From positions 62,001 to 126,000 of the forward strand of contig NZ_JADKYB010000004.1 in NCBI RefSeq assembly GCF_016918855.1: 64,000 nucleotides of DNA, written 5' to 3'. The notes below the pieces were generated by a model that saw only the letters and a program-made list of their open reading frames with translations, did no database searches and was not told the DNA's origin. This stretch comes from Actinacidiphila acididurans (GTDB lineage Bacteria; Actinomycetota; Actinomycetes; Streptomycetales; Streptomycetaceae). Below are positions 7,954-17,303 of the stretch, in pieces. The number at the start of each line of letters is the position of its first letter. Within the stretch, counting starts at the first letter, position 1. The position numbers were made by a program, and so were the translations under genes.

Positions 7954-9261
7954 GTGGCTGAGGGCACTACCGGGGTACGGGCGGACGAGGCGCTGGCTGC
8001 GCTGGGCCGGGAACGGATCGACCACCGTTTCAAGGCGGTGCCGCCGGACGCGGACGGCCTGACCGTCGCCGAACTCGCCGCCCAGCGCCGCAACCTGTTC
8101 GACGGCGGCTTCGCCACCCCGGTGCTGACGCTGTCCGAGGAGTCCCTGGAGCACAACCTGGCCCAGCTCCAGCGGTACACCGCCGAGCACGGCCTGGCCT
8201 TCGCTCCGCACGGCAAGACCTCGATGGCCCCGGAGCTGTTCGCCCGTCAGCTCGCCCGCGGCGCCTGGGGCATCACCGTGGCGGTGCCCGCGCAGGCCCG
8301 GGTGGCCCGCGCCTTCGGGGTGCCGCGGCTGTTCCTGGCCAACCAGCTGGTCGACGCCGCCGCCCTGCGCTGGGCCGGCGAACAGCTCGACGCCGACCCG
8401 GACTTCACGCTGATCTGCTACGCCGACTCCGAGCGCGGGGTGGAGCTGATGGACCGGGCGCTGCGCGCGGCCGGCACCCGGCGCCCGCTGGACGTGGTGG
8501 TCGAACTCGGCGCGGGCGAGGGCGCGCGCACCGGCGCCCGGACCGACGCGGAGTGCCTGCGGGTGGCGCGGGCGGTCGCCGCGGCCCCGGCGCTGCGGCT
8601 GGTCGGGGTCGCCGGCTACGAGGGCGAGGTGCCGGACGCCGACGCGGAACGGGTCCGGGCCTGGCTGCGCCGCCTGGTGGCACTCGCCGGGGAGCTGGAC
8701 GCGGCCGGCCTCTTCGCCGACACCGCGGAGATCGTGGTCAGCGCCGGCGGCTCGGCCTGGTTCGACGCGGTGGCCGAGGTGTTCGCGGAAATCGGCGCGC
8801 TGTCCCGGCCGGTGCTCAAGCTGCTGCGCTCGGGCGCGTACGTCACCCACGACGACGACCACTACCGGCGGATCACCCCCTTCAACCGGGTCCCCGACGA
8901 GGGCGCGCTGGAACCGGCGTTCCGGCTGTGGACGCAAGTGCTCTCCCGGCCCGCGCCCGGGCAGGCGTTCCTGAACGCGGGCAAGCGCGACGCACCGTAC
9001 GACCTGGGGCTGCCGGTGCCGCTCACCGTCCGCTCGGCCCGCGACGCGGGGCAGCGCCCGGCGCCCGAGGGGCTGACCGTGGTCAAGCTGTCCGACCAGC
9101 ACGCCTGGCTGGAGGTGCCGCCCGGCGACCCGCTGGAGGTCGGCGACTGGGTGGCGCTCGGCCTGTCCCACCCGTGCACCACCTTCGACAAGTGGCAGCT
9201 CATCCCGCAGGTGACCGCGGACGGCACGGCGACGGCGTACATCCGTACGTTCTTCGGCTGA
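7954..9261 (+). CDS. PLP-dependent D-amino-acid deaminase (D-serine dehydratase-like, alanine-racemase fold)
   Basis: Members of this fold-type III family (D-threonine aldolase / eukaryotic-type D-serine dehydratase) deaminate or cleave D-hydroxy amino acids using PLP and a metal. The GTG at 7954 follows GGAGG; the product is 435 residues. The PLP lysine is in APHGKTSMAP (Lys near 88). The C-terminal SHPCTTFDKW carries the His and Cys (near 406 and 408) that bind zinc in D-serine dehydratase. GVAGYEGEV and the HDDDHYRRITPFNR segment are typical of the actinobacterial subgroup. The D-acylase gene lies 99 bases downstream and RidA sits across the divergent promoter, so the set probably turns N-acyl-D-amino acids into keto acids. 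Confidence 0.85.
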   Translation: MAEGTTGVRADEALAALGRERIDHRFKAVPPDADGLTVAELAAQRRNLFDGGFATPVLTLSEESLEHNLAQLQRYTAEHGLAFAPHGKTSMAPELFARQLARGAWGITVAVPAQARVARAFGVPRLFLANQLVDAAALRWAGEQLDADPDFTLICYADSERGVELMDRALRAAGTRRPLDVVVELGAGEGARTGARTDAECLRVARAVAAAPALRLVGVAGYEGEVPDADAERVRAWLRRLVALAGELDAAGLFADTAEIVVSAGGSAWFDAVAEVFAEIGALSRPVLKLLRSGAYVTHDDDHYRRITPFNRVPDEGALEPAFRLWTQVLSRPAPGQAFLNAGKRDAPYDLGLPVPLTVRSARDAGQRPAPEGLTVVKLSDQHAWLEVPPGDPLEVGDWVALGLSHPCTTFDKWQLIPQVTADGTATAYIRTFFG

Positions 9262-9360
9262 CCCGGCCGGCGGGGCCGGGACGGGCGGTACGGCGGCGGG
9301 TACGGGTGAGCCCGTGAGACGGCATTGACGCCGAAGGGGGACAGCCGAGGGGAGACAAGC

Positions 9361-10959
9361 GTGGATCTGGTGGTGCGCGGCGCGCTCGTGGTGGACGGCA
9401 CGGGCGGCACGCCCTACCGCGCCGACGTCGGCGTGCACGAGGGGCGGATCGCCGCGATCGGCGACGGGCCGATCGGCGACCGGCTGAGCGGGGGCCGGCT
9501 GAGCGGGGGCCGGCTGACGCTGGACGCGGACGGCCTCGCGCTCGCCCCCGGCTTCGTCGACATGCACGCGCACAGCGACCTGGCCCTGGTCACCGACCCC
9601 GAGCACACCGCCAAGGCCGCCCAGGGCGTGACCCTGGAGGTGCTGGGCCAGGACGGCCTGTCGTACGCGCCGGTGGACGACGACGTGCTCGGCCAGCTCC
9701 GGACCCAGATCGCCGGCTGGAACGGCGAGGGCGCCGACGCCGACTTCACCTGGCGCGGCGTCGGGGAGTACCTGGACCGCCTCGACCAGGGCGTCGCGGT
9801 CAACGCCGCCTACCTGGTGCCGCAGGGCACGGTCCGGGCCATGGCGGTGGGCTGGGCGGACCGGCCCGCGACCGGCGCCGAGCTGGCCCGGATGAAGGAA
9901 CTGACCGCGCGGGGCCTGGCCGAGGGCGCCGTGGGCCTGTCCGCCGGGCTCACCTACACCCCCGGGATGTACGCGCCCGACGCCGAACTCGCCGAGCTGT
10001 GCCGGGTGGTGGCCGATTACGGCGGCTACTTCTGCCCGCACCACCGCTCGTACGGCGCCGGCGCGCTGGACGCCTACGCGCAGATGATCGCCCTCGCCGG
10101 GCAGGCCGGCTGCGCCCTGCACCTGGCGCACGCCACCATGAACTTCCCCGTCAACGCCGGGCGCGCGCCCGATCTGCTGGCCCTGCTGGACCGCGCGCTG
10201 GCGGCGGGCGCCGACATCACCCTCGACAGCTACCCCTACACCGCCGGCGCCACCACGCTGTCCGCGCTGCTGCCGAGCTGGGCGGCGGCCGGCGGCCCGC
10301 GGGCCACCCTGGAGCGGCTGCGGGACGACGCCACCGCCGAGGCGATCCGGCGCGCGATGGAGGAGGATGGCTCCGACGGCTGCCACGGGGTGCCCGTGGA
10401 CTGGTCCACGATCGAGATCTCCGGGGTCGGCGACCCGGCGCTGGCCGCCTCCGTCGGCACCCGGCTCGACGCCTGGCCCACCGCCCGCCGCCTGCTGCTC
10501 GCCGACCGGCTGGCCACCGCGATCCTCCAGCACGTCGGCGACGAGACCAACGTCGTCACGGTGATGCGCCACCGCGCCCACACCGGCGGCTCCGACGGCA
10601 TCCTGCACGGCGCGAAACCGCACCCGCGCGCCTTCGGCACCTTCCCCCAATACCTCGGCCACTACGTGCGCGAACTCGGCGTCCTCGGCCTCGCCGAATG
10701 CGTCGCCCACCTCACCGGCCGCCCCGCCGCCCGCCTCCGCCTGCCCGACCGCGGCCTGATCCGCGAGGGCCACCGCGCCGACCTGGTCCTCTTCGACCCG
10801 GCCACGGTCGCCGCCACCGCCACCTACGACCACCCGCGCGCCCTCCCCACTGGCATCCCGCACGTCCTGATCGACGGCCGCTTCGTGATCCGCGACGGCC
10901 GCCGCACGGATGTCCTGGCGGGGCGCTCGGTGCGGCGGACGCCGTACCGGGGGCGTTAG
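9361..10959 (+). CDS. N-acyl-D-amino-acid deacylase (D-aminoacylase)
   Basis: This amidohydrolase releases D-amino acids from their N-acyl derivatives. The GTG at 9361 is preceded by GGGGAG; the product is 532 residues. The metal-dependent fold is shown by APGFVDMHAHSD (His 69 and 71), the CPHHRSYG segment, LHLAHATMN, TLDSYPYTAGATTL and the C-terminal LIREGHRADLVLFDP typical of D-aminoacylases. An in-frame 15-base tandem repeat (9481-9517) inserts LSGGR units near residue 43. Its product would feed the deaminase encoded just upstream. The stop codon overlaps the convergent KAP NTPase stop by four bases. Confidence 0.88.
   Translation: MDLVVRGALVVDGTGGTPYRADVGVHEGRIAAIGDGPIGDRLSGGRLSGGRLTLDADGLALAPGFVDMHAHSDLALVTDPEHTAKAAQGVTLEVLGQDGLSYAPVDDDVLGQLRTQIAGWNGEGADADFTWRGVGEYLDRLDQGVAVNAAYLVPQGTVRAMAVGWADRPATGAELARMKELTARGLAEGAVGLSAGLTYTPGMYAPDAELAELCRVVADYGGYFCPHHRSYGAGALDAYAQMIALAGQAGCALHLAHATMNFPVNAGRAPDLLALLDRALAAGADITLDSYPYTAGATTLSALLPSWAAAGGPRATLERLRDDATAEAIRRAMEEDGSDGCHGVPVDWSTIEISGVGDPALAASVGTRLDAWPTARRLLLADRLATAILQHVGDETNVVTVMRHRAHTGGSDGILHGAKPHPRAFGTFPQYLGHYVRELGVLGLAECVAHLTGRPAARLRLPDRGLIREGHRADLVLFDPATVAATATYDHPRALPTGIPHVLIDGRFVIRDGRRTDVLAGRSVRRTPYRGR
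9481..9517 (+). repeat. 15-base tandem repeat inside the D-aminoacylase gene
   Basis: The unit CGGCTGAGCGGGGGC occurs twice in tandem plus seven bases of a third copy. It encodes RLSGG-RLSGG-RLT in the N-terminal beta domain. The length keeps the frame, so slipped-strand mispairing would only lengthen a surface loop. Confidence 0.75.
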
Positions 10960-13091
10960 TGCTCTTCTCGGGGGGCGGCTTGTGGTGCGGCGGCGGCCGG
11001 GCGGGGTGTCTGCTGCGGTACGGCGGCCAGGGCGCGGGTGGCCAGGCCCGGCAGGGCGCGTACGTCGTTGGTGATCTCCGCGCCCAGCTCGGCGGCCCGG
11101 GCCTCGCGGCGGGGGGTGAGCCGGTGGGTGAAGAACACCACCGGGCCGGTCCAGGTGCCGCTGTCCCGCAGTTCCGTCACGAAGTCGAAGCCCCGGTCGG
11201 TACCGTCGCCAAGGTCGACGTCGCAGATCAGCAACGCCTGCCCGCTGCCCAGCCCCCTGACCGCCTCGGCCTCGGAAGTCGCCGGGTAGATCGTGTACAG
11301 CCGGGTCATCGCTCCGAACATCTCCGTGAGCGTGTTGCCGTCGGCGAGCGCGACCACCGGGGTCCGCACGACCGGATACGCCTGCTGCGGCACACCCCCC
11401 TGCGCTCCGTACACGCCACCCCCCTGCTGCGGAAAGCCGTAATCGGGCCCGGGGTCGTACCCGGCCGGCTCCGGATACCCGACCTGGACCGGGTACGGGC
11501 CCTGCCGGCTCGGCGGCTCCGGGTACCCGGGAAACGACGGCCCCGGGTACGGCGGATACGCGCTCCCCGGATCCGTCTGCCCCGGGACCGGGTCCCCGAG
11601 CGGTGGCGGAGAGGTGTCGACGCGGCCGGCCGCAGGCGTGGACGTCCCCTCGCGCAGCCGGCGCAGGACGTCCGGGGCGCCGGTGGCGGCGAGGAGTTCG
11701 TCCAGCAGGGAGGTGAAGGAGGGGTCGGCGACCAGCGCGGGGAAGTCGGTGGGGAGCTGCTGTTCGAGTTCGGCCAGGGTCTCCGTGGGGCGGTCGAAGG
11801 AGTCGTGCGGTGGCAGGCCCTGCCGGGTCAGGAAGGTCCGCACCTGTTCCTGGGCCGTCCGGTCCACCGGGCCCGCTCCGCCCGGCATGGCGCGCAGCAC
11901 CGTACGCACCTGCCGGTAGTCGGTGAACTCGGCCACCACGTCCTGTCCGGCCGGCCCGGCCGGGGGCAGCGTCATCATCCGGTAGAAGCCGGGATACAGG
12001 TACTGGAGCAGCAGCGTGCGGATCACGGTCTCCGGGGCGACCTGGTCCCACAGCGGGGTGAGCAGCGCCTCCAGCAGGAAGAAGTTGATCAGGCGCTTGA
12101 TACGGCGCGGGTTGCGGGCCGAGCGCTGGGCGACGAGGTCGGCCAGGTCGTGGTCGAAGAGGGCGGCGATGCCGGCGTCCTCGGCGCAGCGCAGCACATA
12201 GCCGCGGATGTCGGCGGGGCTGCCGACCGGCACCCGGTAGCTGGTCTGGAAGATCTTCTCCATGAAGGCGGCGCCGGCCGGGGACAGGTCGCGCAGCAGG
12301 CCGGCCGGGCCGATGGCGTTCTGGTCGGCGCCGACCACGAAGGCCAGGCCGGGCACGTCGAGGTAGACCTTGACCGCCTCGCAGACCGCGAGCACGGTCG
12401 CCTCGGTGCAGCGGTCCAGGTCGTCGATGAAGACGACCAGCATCCGGCCCGGCCGGTCCGGGCCGTCGCCGCCGGACCAGTCGGCGACGATCGTCCGCAG
12501 GGCCTCGCGCATGTGGTTGCGGGCCTGCGGGTCGGCGCTCATCGCCGTCCACAGCTCGTCGATCGTTCCCGACAGGCCCAGCGGCCGGCCGAGCAGCACG
12601 GTCAGCGCGCGCACCGCCCGTACCAGCGCCGGGTGTTCCGAGGCGCGGCGCACGGCCCGGCGCAGCACATTGCGGTCCATGCTGCCGAGCACCGACTTGA
12701 TCAGGCCCTCCAGGGCGTCACCGCCGGTGGAGGTCCAGGCGTTGTACCAGACGGTGTGCACGGCCGGGGCGCCCGGACCGCCGGGGGCCCGCAGCTCGGC
12801 GTCGACCAGCCGCATCAGCGAGCTCTTGCCCATCCCCCACCCGGCGTCGATGGCCAGCGTGAAGGGGGTCGAGCGGTGCGAGCCGCGCAGCAGTGCCGCC
12901 AGCCGCACCGCGGCCCGCCGGGCGCCCAGCAGGTCGCCGTCCCGCGAGCCCAGCGGCTCGTCGTTGAGCAGCGCGTACGGCCCCACCGGGGTCAGCGCGG
13001 ACAGCCCGGGGGCGCCCGGCGGGTACCCGGACGGCGCATACGGCAAGGGTTGCGGCTGGGGCTGCGGCTGGGCACGAGGTGGTACTGCCAT
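10956..13091 (-). CDS. KAP-family P-loop NTPase with C-terminal receiver-like domain
   Basis: KAP NTPases are STAND-class ATPases often tied to membranes and, in bacteria, sometimes to phage exclusion (the F-plasmid PifA belongs here). The ATG at 13091 gives 711 residues. A Pro/Gln-rich start is followed by Walker A DAGWGMGKSS (83-91), the family sequence VHTVWYNAWTSTGGDALEGL, Walker B MLVVFIDDLDRC (217-228) and NPRRIKRLINFFLLEALL. A long Pro/Gly/Tyr-rich linker (about 470-570) leads to about 120 residues that read like a response-regulator receiver (ALLICDVDLGDGTDRGFDFV, PVVFFTHRLTPRREARAAELGA). No KAP membrane insertion is obvious. It is convergent with the deacylase and divergent from an aminotransferase. 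Function is unknown; defence or signalling are both open. Confidence 0.82.
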   Translation of the reverse strand: MAVPPRAQPQPQPQPLPYAPSGYPPGAPGLSALTPVGPYALLNDEPLGSRDGDLLGARRAAVRLAALLRGSHRSTPFTLAIDAGWGMGKSSLMRLVDAELRAPGGPGAPAVHTVWYNAWTSTGGDALEGLIKSVLGSMDRNVLRRAVRRASEHPALVRAVRALTVLLGRPLGLSGTIDELWTAMSADPQARNHMREALRTIVADWSGGDGPDRPGRMLVVFIDDLDRCTEATVLAVCEAVKVYLDVPGLAFVVGADQNAIGPAGLLRDLSPAGAAFMEKIFQTSYRVPVGSPADIRGYVLRCAEDAGIAALFDHDLADLVAQRSARNPRRIKRLINFFLLEALLTPLWDQVAPETVIRTLLLQYLYPGFYRMMTLPPAGPAGQDVVAEFTDYRQVRTVLRAMPGGAGPVDRTAQEQVRTFLTRQGLPPHDSFDRPTETLAELEQQLPTDFPALVADPSFTSLLDELLAATGAPDVLRRLREGTSTPAAGRVDTSPPPLGDPVPGQTDPGSAYPPYPGPSFPGYPEPPSRQGPYPVQVGYPEPAGYDPGPDYGFPQQGGGVYGAQGGVPQQAYPVVRTPVVALADGNTLTEMFGAMTRLYTIYPATSEAEAVRGLGSGQALLICDVDLGDGTDRGFDFVTELRDSGTWTGPVVFFTHRLTPRREARAAELGAEITNDVRALPGLATRALAAVPQQTPRPAAAAPQAAPREEH

Positions 13092-13208
13092 GGGCCCAGT
13101 CTGGCAAGCGGCGCGCGGCCTCGTCCCTCGCGCGGTGAAATGTCCGCCGCCGTCCACGTGGTGAGAAACACCGCGCGATCCGTGGGACGGGACCGTAAGG
13201 TGACCGGC

Positions 13209-14420
13209 ATGCAGGTGATCCAGTCAACGAAGCTCGCCAACGTCTGCTACGACATCCGCGGTCCGGTGCTCGAAGAGGCGATGCGGCTCCAGGCTGCCGG
13301 TCACCGCATCCTGGAGCTGAACACCGGCAACCCGGCCCCGTTCGGGTTCGAGTGCCCGCCGGAGATCCTGGAGGACATGCTCCGCTCGCTGGGCACCGCC
13401 CACGGGTACGTGAACTCCAAGGGCATCCTGCCGGCCCGGCGCGCGGTGATGCAGCACTACCAGACGCAGGGCATAGACCTGGACGTCGAGGACATCTACC
13501 TGGGCAACGGGGTGTCCGAGCTGATCCAGATGTCCATGCAGGCGCTGCTGGACGACGGCGACGAGGTGCTGGTGCCCGCGCCGGACTACCCGCTGTGGAC
13601 GGCCTCGGTCTCGCTGGCCGGCGGCACCGCGGTGCACTACCGCTGCGACGAGGAGGCGGGCTGGTTCCCCGACCTCGCCGACATCGAGCGCAAGGTCACC
13701 GACCGCACCAAGGCGATCGTGCTGATCAACCCGAACAACCCGACGGGCGCGGTCTACGACGACGAGCTGCTGCGCGGCTTCGCCGAGATCGCCCGCCGGC
13801 ACCGGCTGATCGTGTGCGCCGACGAGATCTACGACAAGATCCTCTACGACGACGCCACCCACACGCCCTTCGCCTCGCTGGCCCCCGACCTGCTCACCCT
13901 CACCTTCAACGGGCTGTCCAAGGCGTACCGGGTGGCCGGCTACCGCAGCGGCTGGCTCGCGGTCTGCGGCCCCAAGGCGCACGCCACCAGCTACATCGAG
14001 GGCCTCACCATCCTGGCGAACATGCGGCTGTGCGCGAACGTCCCGGCCCAGCACGCCATCGCCACCGCCCTCGGCGGCCGCCAGTCCATCAAGGACCTCA
14101 TCCTCCCCGGCGGCCGTCTCACCGAGCAGCGCGACGCGGCGTACGAAGCGCTCACCTCGATCCCCGGGGTCACCTGCGTCAAGCCGCGCGGCGCCCTCTA
14201 CGCCTTCCCGCGCCTCGACCCCAAGGTCCACAAGATCAAGGACGACCAGCAGATGGTCCTCGACCTCCTCCGGGCCGAGCGCATCCTCGTCGTCCAGGGC
14301 ACCGGCTTCAACTGGCCCGACCCCGACCACTTCCGCATCGTCACCCTCCCCGCGAAGGACGACCTCACCGACGCGGTGACCCGTATAGGGGACTTCCTGG
14401 GGAGCTACAGCCAGCCGTAG
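13209..14420 (+). CDS. PLP-dependent class I aminotransferase (AlaA-like)
   Basis: This fold-type I aminotransferase of 403 residues is closest in pattern to the alanine aminotransferase AlaA, transferring amino groups between alanine or similar donors and 2-oxoglutarate or pyruvate. The motifs are ELNTGNPAPFGF, GNGVSELIQMS, VPAPDYPLWTASV, INPNNPTGAVY, ADEIYDKILYD and the PLP lysine in NGLSKAYRVAGYRSGW (near 238), with FRIVTLP near the end. The ATG at 13209 is the first start with full family N-terminus; the ribosome site is weak. It stands alone, divergent from the KAP gene and convergent with pckG across a strong hairpin. Confidence 0.92.
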   Translation: MQVIQSTKLANVCYDIRGPVLEEAMRLQAAGHRILELNTGNPAPFGFECPPEILEDMLRSLGTAHGYVNSKGILPARRAVMQHYQTQGIDLDVEDIYLGNGVSELIQMSMQALLDDGDEVLVPAPDYPLWTASVSLAGGTAVHYRCDEEAGWFPDLADIERKVTDRTKAIVLINPNNPTGAVYDDELLRGFAEIARRHRLIVCADEIYDKILYDDATHTPFASLAPDLLTLTFNGLSKAYRVAGYRSGWLAVCGPKAHATSYIEGLTILANMRLCANVPAQHAIATALGGRQSIKDLILPGGRLTEQRDAAYEALTSIPGVTCVKPRGALYAFPRLDPKVHKIKDDQQMVLDLLRAERILVVQGTGFNWPDPDHFRIVTLPAKDDLTDAVTRIGDFLGSYSQP

Positions 14421-14433
14421 AGGGTGCGTTGCC

Positions 14434-14460
14434 GGGGCGCCCCTGCCGGCGGGGCGCCCC
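14434..14460. terminator. Bidirectional hairpin between convergent genes
   Basis: GGGGCGCCCC, a 7-base loop and GGGGCGCCCC again form a 10-base-pair stem between the aminotransferase and pckG stops. Each arm is itself palindromic. It has no U-tract, as is usual for Streptomyces terminators. Confidence 0.7.
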
Positions 14461-14466
14461 TGACTC

Positions 14467-16287
14467 CTAGCCCAGCCGTTCGACCAGGGCGTGGTACTCG
14501 TCCCACAGCTCCTTGGGCGTGTGCTCGCCGAAGAGCTCGAGGTGCCCCGGAATGAGCGAAGCCTCCTCGCGCCAGACGTCCAGGTCGACCGTCAGGAGAA
14601 GCTTGAGCTGCTCCGGGGTGAGGCCGAGCCCGTCCGTGTCGAGGGCGCCGGGGGTGGGGAGGACGCCGATGGGGGTGGTGACCCCTTCGGCCTCGCCGTT
14701 GAGGCGTTCGACGATCCACTTGAGGACGCGGCTGTTCTCGCCGAAGCCGGGCCAGACGAAGCGGCCGGAGGCGTCCTTGCGGAACCAGTTGACGTAGAAG
14801 ATGCGGGGCAGCTTCTCCGGGTCGGCGGACTCCCCGATCCGCAGCCAGTGCGCGAAGTAGTCGCCCATGTTGTAGCCGCAGAAGGGCAGCATGGCGAAGG
14901 GATCGCGGCGCAGCTCGCCAACCTTGCCCTCGGCGGCAGCCGTCTTCTCGCTGGCGACGTTCGCGCCGAGGAAGACGCCGTGCCGCCAGTCGAAGGACTC
15001 GGTGACCAGCGGGACCGCGGAGGCGCGGCGCCCGCCGAAGAGGATCGCGGAGATCGGGACGCCGCGCGGGTCCTCCCATTCGGGGGCGATGATGGGGCAC
15101 TGCGCGGCGGGCACGGTGAAGCGGGCGTTGGGGTGCGCGGCCGGGGTGTCCGAGGCGGGCGTCCAGTCCTGGCCCTTCCAGTCGGTCAGGTGGGCCGGCG
15201 GTTCCTCGGTCATCCCCTCCCACCACACGTCGCCGTCGTCGGTGAGGGCGACGTTGGTGAAGATCGAGTTGGCGTACATCGTCTTCATGGCGTTGGCGTT
15301 GGTGTGCTCGCCGGTGCCGGGCGCCACGCCGAAGAAGCCGGCCTCGGGGTTGATCGCGTACAGCCGTCCGTCCGCGCCGAACCGCATCCAGGCGATGTCG
15401 TCCCCCACGGTCTCCACGGTCCAGCCGGAAATCGTCGGCTCCAGCATCGCCAGGTTGGTCTTGCCGCAGGCCGACGGGAAGGCGGCGGCGACGTAGCGGG
15501 GCTCGCCGTGCGGCGGGGTGAGCTTGAGGATCAGCATGTGCTCGGCCAGCCAGCCCTCGTCGCGGGCCATGACGGAGGCGATGCGCAGGGCGTAGCACTT
15601 CTTGCCGAGCAGCGCGTTGCCGCCGTAGCCGGAGCCGTACGACCAGATCTCGCGGGTCTCGGGGAAGTGCGAGATGTATTTGGTGGTGTTGCACGGCCAG
15701 GGCACGTCGGCCCGGCCCGGCGCGAGGGGGGCGCCCACGGAGTGGACGGCCCGGACGAAGTCGCCGTCCTCGCCGAGCTCCTCCAGCACGGCGCTGCCCA
15801 TCCGGGTCATGGTCCGCATCGAGACCGCCACGTACGCGGAGTCGGTGATCTCCACGCCGAGGGCGGACAGCGGCGAGCCGAGCGGGCCCATGCTGAACGG
15901 GACCACGTACATGGTGCGGCCGCGCATCGAGCCCCGGAACAGGCCGTCGCGGCCGTCGGTGCCGGTGAAGATCTCCCGCATCCGCGCGGGTGCCATCCAG
16001 TGGTTGGTCGGGCCGGCGTCGGCCTCGCGCTCGGAGCAGATGAAGGTCCGGTCCTCCACGCGGGCCACGTCCGTGGGGTCGGAGGCGGCGTAGTACGAGT
16101 TGGGGCGAAGGGTCGGGTCGAGTTCGGTGAAGGTGCCCTTGGCGACGAGTTCACCGGCGAGGCGGTGGTACTCCTCCTCCGAGCCGGTGCACCACACGAT
16201 CTCGTCGGGCTCGGTGAGTTCGGCGATCTCGCCGACCCAGCCGATCAGTTCCTGGTGGTTGGTGGGAGCCGTAAAGCTGCGCGCCAC
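14467..16287 (-). CDS. pckG: Phosphoenolpyruvate carboxykinase (GTP)
   Basis: The enzyme converts oxaloacetate and GTP to phosphoenolpyruvate, the entry step of gluconeogenesis. The GTG at 16287 follows GGAG, giving 606 residues, normal for the GTP class. Diagnostic motifs are [18 protein letters not shown], the P-loop [15 protein letters not shown] with the reactive Cys, [20 protein letters not shown], the [13 protein letters not shown] segment and [17 protein letters not shown]. It is monocistronic and divergent from the hemolysin III gene. Two TCATCTGAGT copies 20 bases apart (16406-16435) in its upstream region may be regulator sites. Confidence 0.97.
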   Translation of the reverse strand: MARSFTAPTNHQELIGWVGEIAELTEPDEIVWCTGSEEEYHRLAGELVAKGTFTELDPTLRPNSYYAASDPTDVARVEDRTFICSEREADAGPTNHWMAPARMREIFTGTDGRDGLFRGSMRGRTMYVVPFSMGPLGSPLSALGVEITDSAYVAVSMRTMTRMGSAVLEELGEDGDFVRAVHSVGAPLAPGRADVPWPCNTTKYISHFPETREIWSYGSGYGGNALLGKKCYALRIASVMARDEGWLAEHMLILKLTPPHGEPRYVAAAFPSACGKTNLAMLEPTISGWTVETVGDDIAWMRFGADGRLYAINPEAGFFGVAPGTGEHTNANAMKTMYANSIFTNVALTDDGDVWWEGMTEEPPAHLTDWKGQDWTPASDTPAAHPNARFTVPAAQCPIIAPEWEDPRGVPISAILFGGRRASAVPLVTESFDWRHGVFLGANVASEKTAAAEGKVGELRRDPFAMLPFCGYNMGDYFAHWLRIGESADPEKLPRIFYVNWFRKDASGRFVWPGFGENSRVLKWIVERLNGEAEGVTTPIGVLPTPGALDTDGLGLTPEQLKLLLTVDLDVWREEASLIPGHLELFGEHTPKELWDEYHALVERLG

Positions 16288-16405
16288 GATCGCTCCGTCC
16301 CGCCGGGCCCGCACAGCCCGGCGTCACAAGTCGAGGGTTGGGGCGCCCCATGGGGGCCGCGGCCCGGACGCGTTCATGGATCCGCTCATCCGGTGCCGAC
16401 GGCAC

Positions 16406-16435
16406 TCATCTGAGTCCTGAGTGCTTCATCTGAGT
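16406..16435. promoter_or_regulatory. Paired 10-base direct repeats upstream of pckG
   Basis: TCATCTGAGT occurs at 16406-16415 and again at 16426-16435, two helical turns apart, in the pckG / hemolysin III divergent region. The spacing suggests a regulator binding one DNA face. The regulator is unknown. Confidence 0.45.
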
Positions 16436-16518
16436 GTGGTCTCCCTCAAATGATTCTGTCCAGAGCACAGAGCGTGACCATCGCCACGCGAAAACCGCTT
16501 TCACTACGAAGAGGTAAC

Positions 16519-16539
16519 CTACGGTTCCGTAGATAAGAT
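16519..16539 (+). promoter_or_regulatory. Palindromic operator and -10 of the hemolysin III gene
   Basis: CTACGGTTCCGTAG (16519-16532) is a perfect 6-2-6 palindrome directly abutting a -10-like TAAGAT (16534-16539). The ATG follows at 16547, so the transcript would have almost no leader. TACGG...CCGTA palindromes are typical of TetR-family operators for membrane-lipid genes in actinobacteria; that link is inference. Confidence 0.55.
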
Positions 16540-16546
16540 TGGCCGC

Positions 16547-17245
16547 ATGAGCGCTGTGGACGAAGCATCGGGGACGTCCCCCACGCCCGACCGGGTCGAT
16601 CTCCCGGCGTTGGTGAAACCCAAGCTCAGGGGATGGCTGCACGCCGGGATGTTCCCGGCCGCACTCATCTCCGGGGTCGTGCTGACGGCTTGTGCCAACA
16701 GCGTTCGCGGCCGCATCGCGTGCGCCGTTTTCACGGTCACCGCATGCGCCCTGTTCGGGGTGAGCGCGCTGTACCACCGCGGGAACTGGGGGCCGCGGGT
16801 CTCAGGAATTTTGCGGCGCCTTGACCATGCGAACATCTTCCTGATCATCGCGGGCACCTACACGCCGCTCACCATCCTGCTGCTACCAGGGGCCACCTCG
16901 GAGCTGCTGCTGTGGCTGGTGTGGGCGGGCGCACTGGCCGGAATCGCCTTCCGCGTGTTCTGGGTGGGCGCCCCGCGCTGGCTCTACACCCCCTGCTACA
17001 TCGCTCTCGGCTGGGTGGCGGTCTTCTTCCTCCCCGAGTTCCTGCATCGCGGCGGCGTCGCGGTGCTGGTCTGCGTCCTGGCCGGCGGCGTCCTGTACAG
17101 CCTGGGCGCGGCGATCTACGGCTTCAAGCGCCCGAACCCGTCCCCGCGCTGGTTCGGCTTCCACGAGGTGTTCCACTCGTTCACGCTGGCCGCCTTCATC
17201 GTGCACTACGTGGGGATCTCGATGGTGGCGTACACGCACGCGTGA
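16547..17245 (+). CDS. Hemolysin III family membrane protein (PAQR/CREST superfamily)
   Basis: This integral membrane protein of 232 residues has about seven hydrophobic segments. The conserved CREST-superfamily residues are present: SALYHRG (Ser and His) in the second helix region, LDHANIFLIIAGTYTP, and HEVFHSFTLAAFIVHY near the end, whose His residues bind a metal in relatives. Family members are called hemolysin III but their enzymatic role, possibly in lipid or envelope homeostasis, is unsettled. The last codons lie in the first unit of a 25-base tandem repeat. A palindromic operator overlaps its promoter. Confidence 0.9.
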   Translation: MSAVDEASGTSPTPDRVDLPALVKPKLRGWLHAGMFPAALISGVVLTACANSVRGRIACAVFTVTACALFGVSALYHRGNWGPRVSGILRRLDHANIFLIIAGTYTPLTILLLPGATSELLLWLVWAGALAGIAFRVFWVGAPRWLYTPCYIALGWVAVFFLPEFLHRGGVAVLVCVLAGGVLYSLGAAIYGFKRPNPSPRWFGFHEVFHSFTLAAFIVHYVGISMVAYTHA

Positions 17246-17303
17246 GCCGACGGCGTACACGCACGCGTGAGCCGACGGCGTACACGCACGCGTGAGCCGA
17301 CGG
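17229..17303 (+). repeat. Three exact copies of a 25-base tandem repeat at the 3' end of the hemolysin III gene
   Basis: The unit (core GCGTACACGCACGCGTGAGC) is repeated three times without change at 17229, 17254 and 17279. The first copy holds the last codons and TGA stop of the gene; the other two lie downstream. Copies two and three therefore recreate the coding end and stop but are not translated. Confidence 0.9.

Noticed and set aside
6691..12552. A single minus-strand open frame of 1953 codons
   Set aside because: Only the part from 7818 down matches a real family (PfkB kinase with its own GTG and ribosome site). The rest is an antisense shadow of the deaminase, deacylase and KAP genes, with Arg/Gly/Ala-rich translation.
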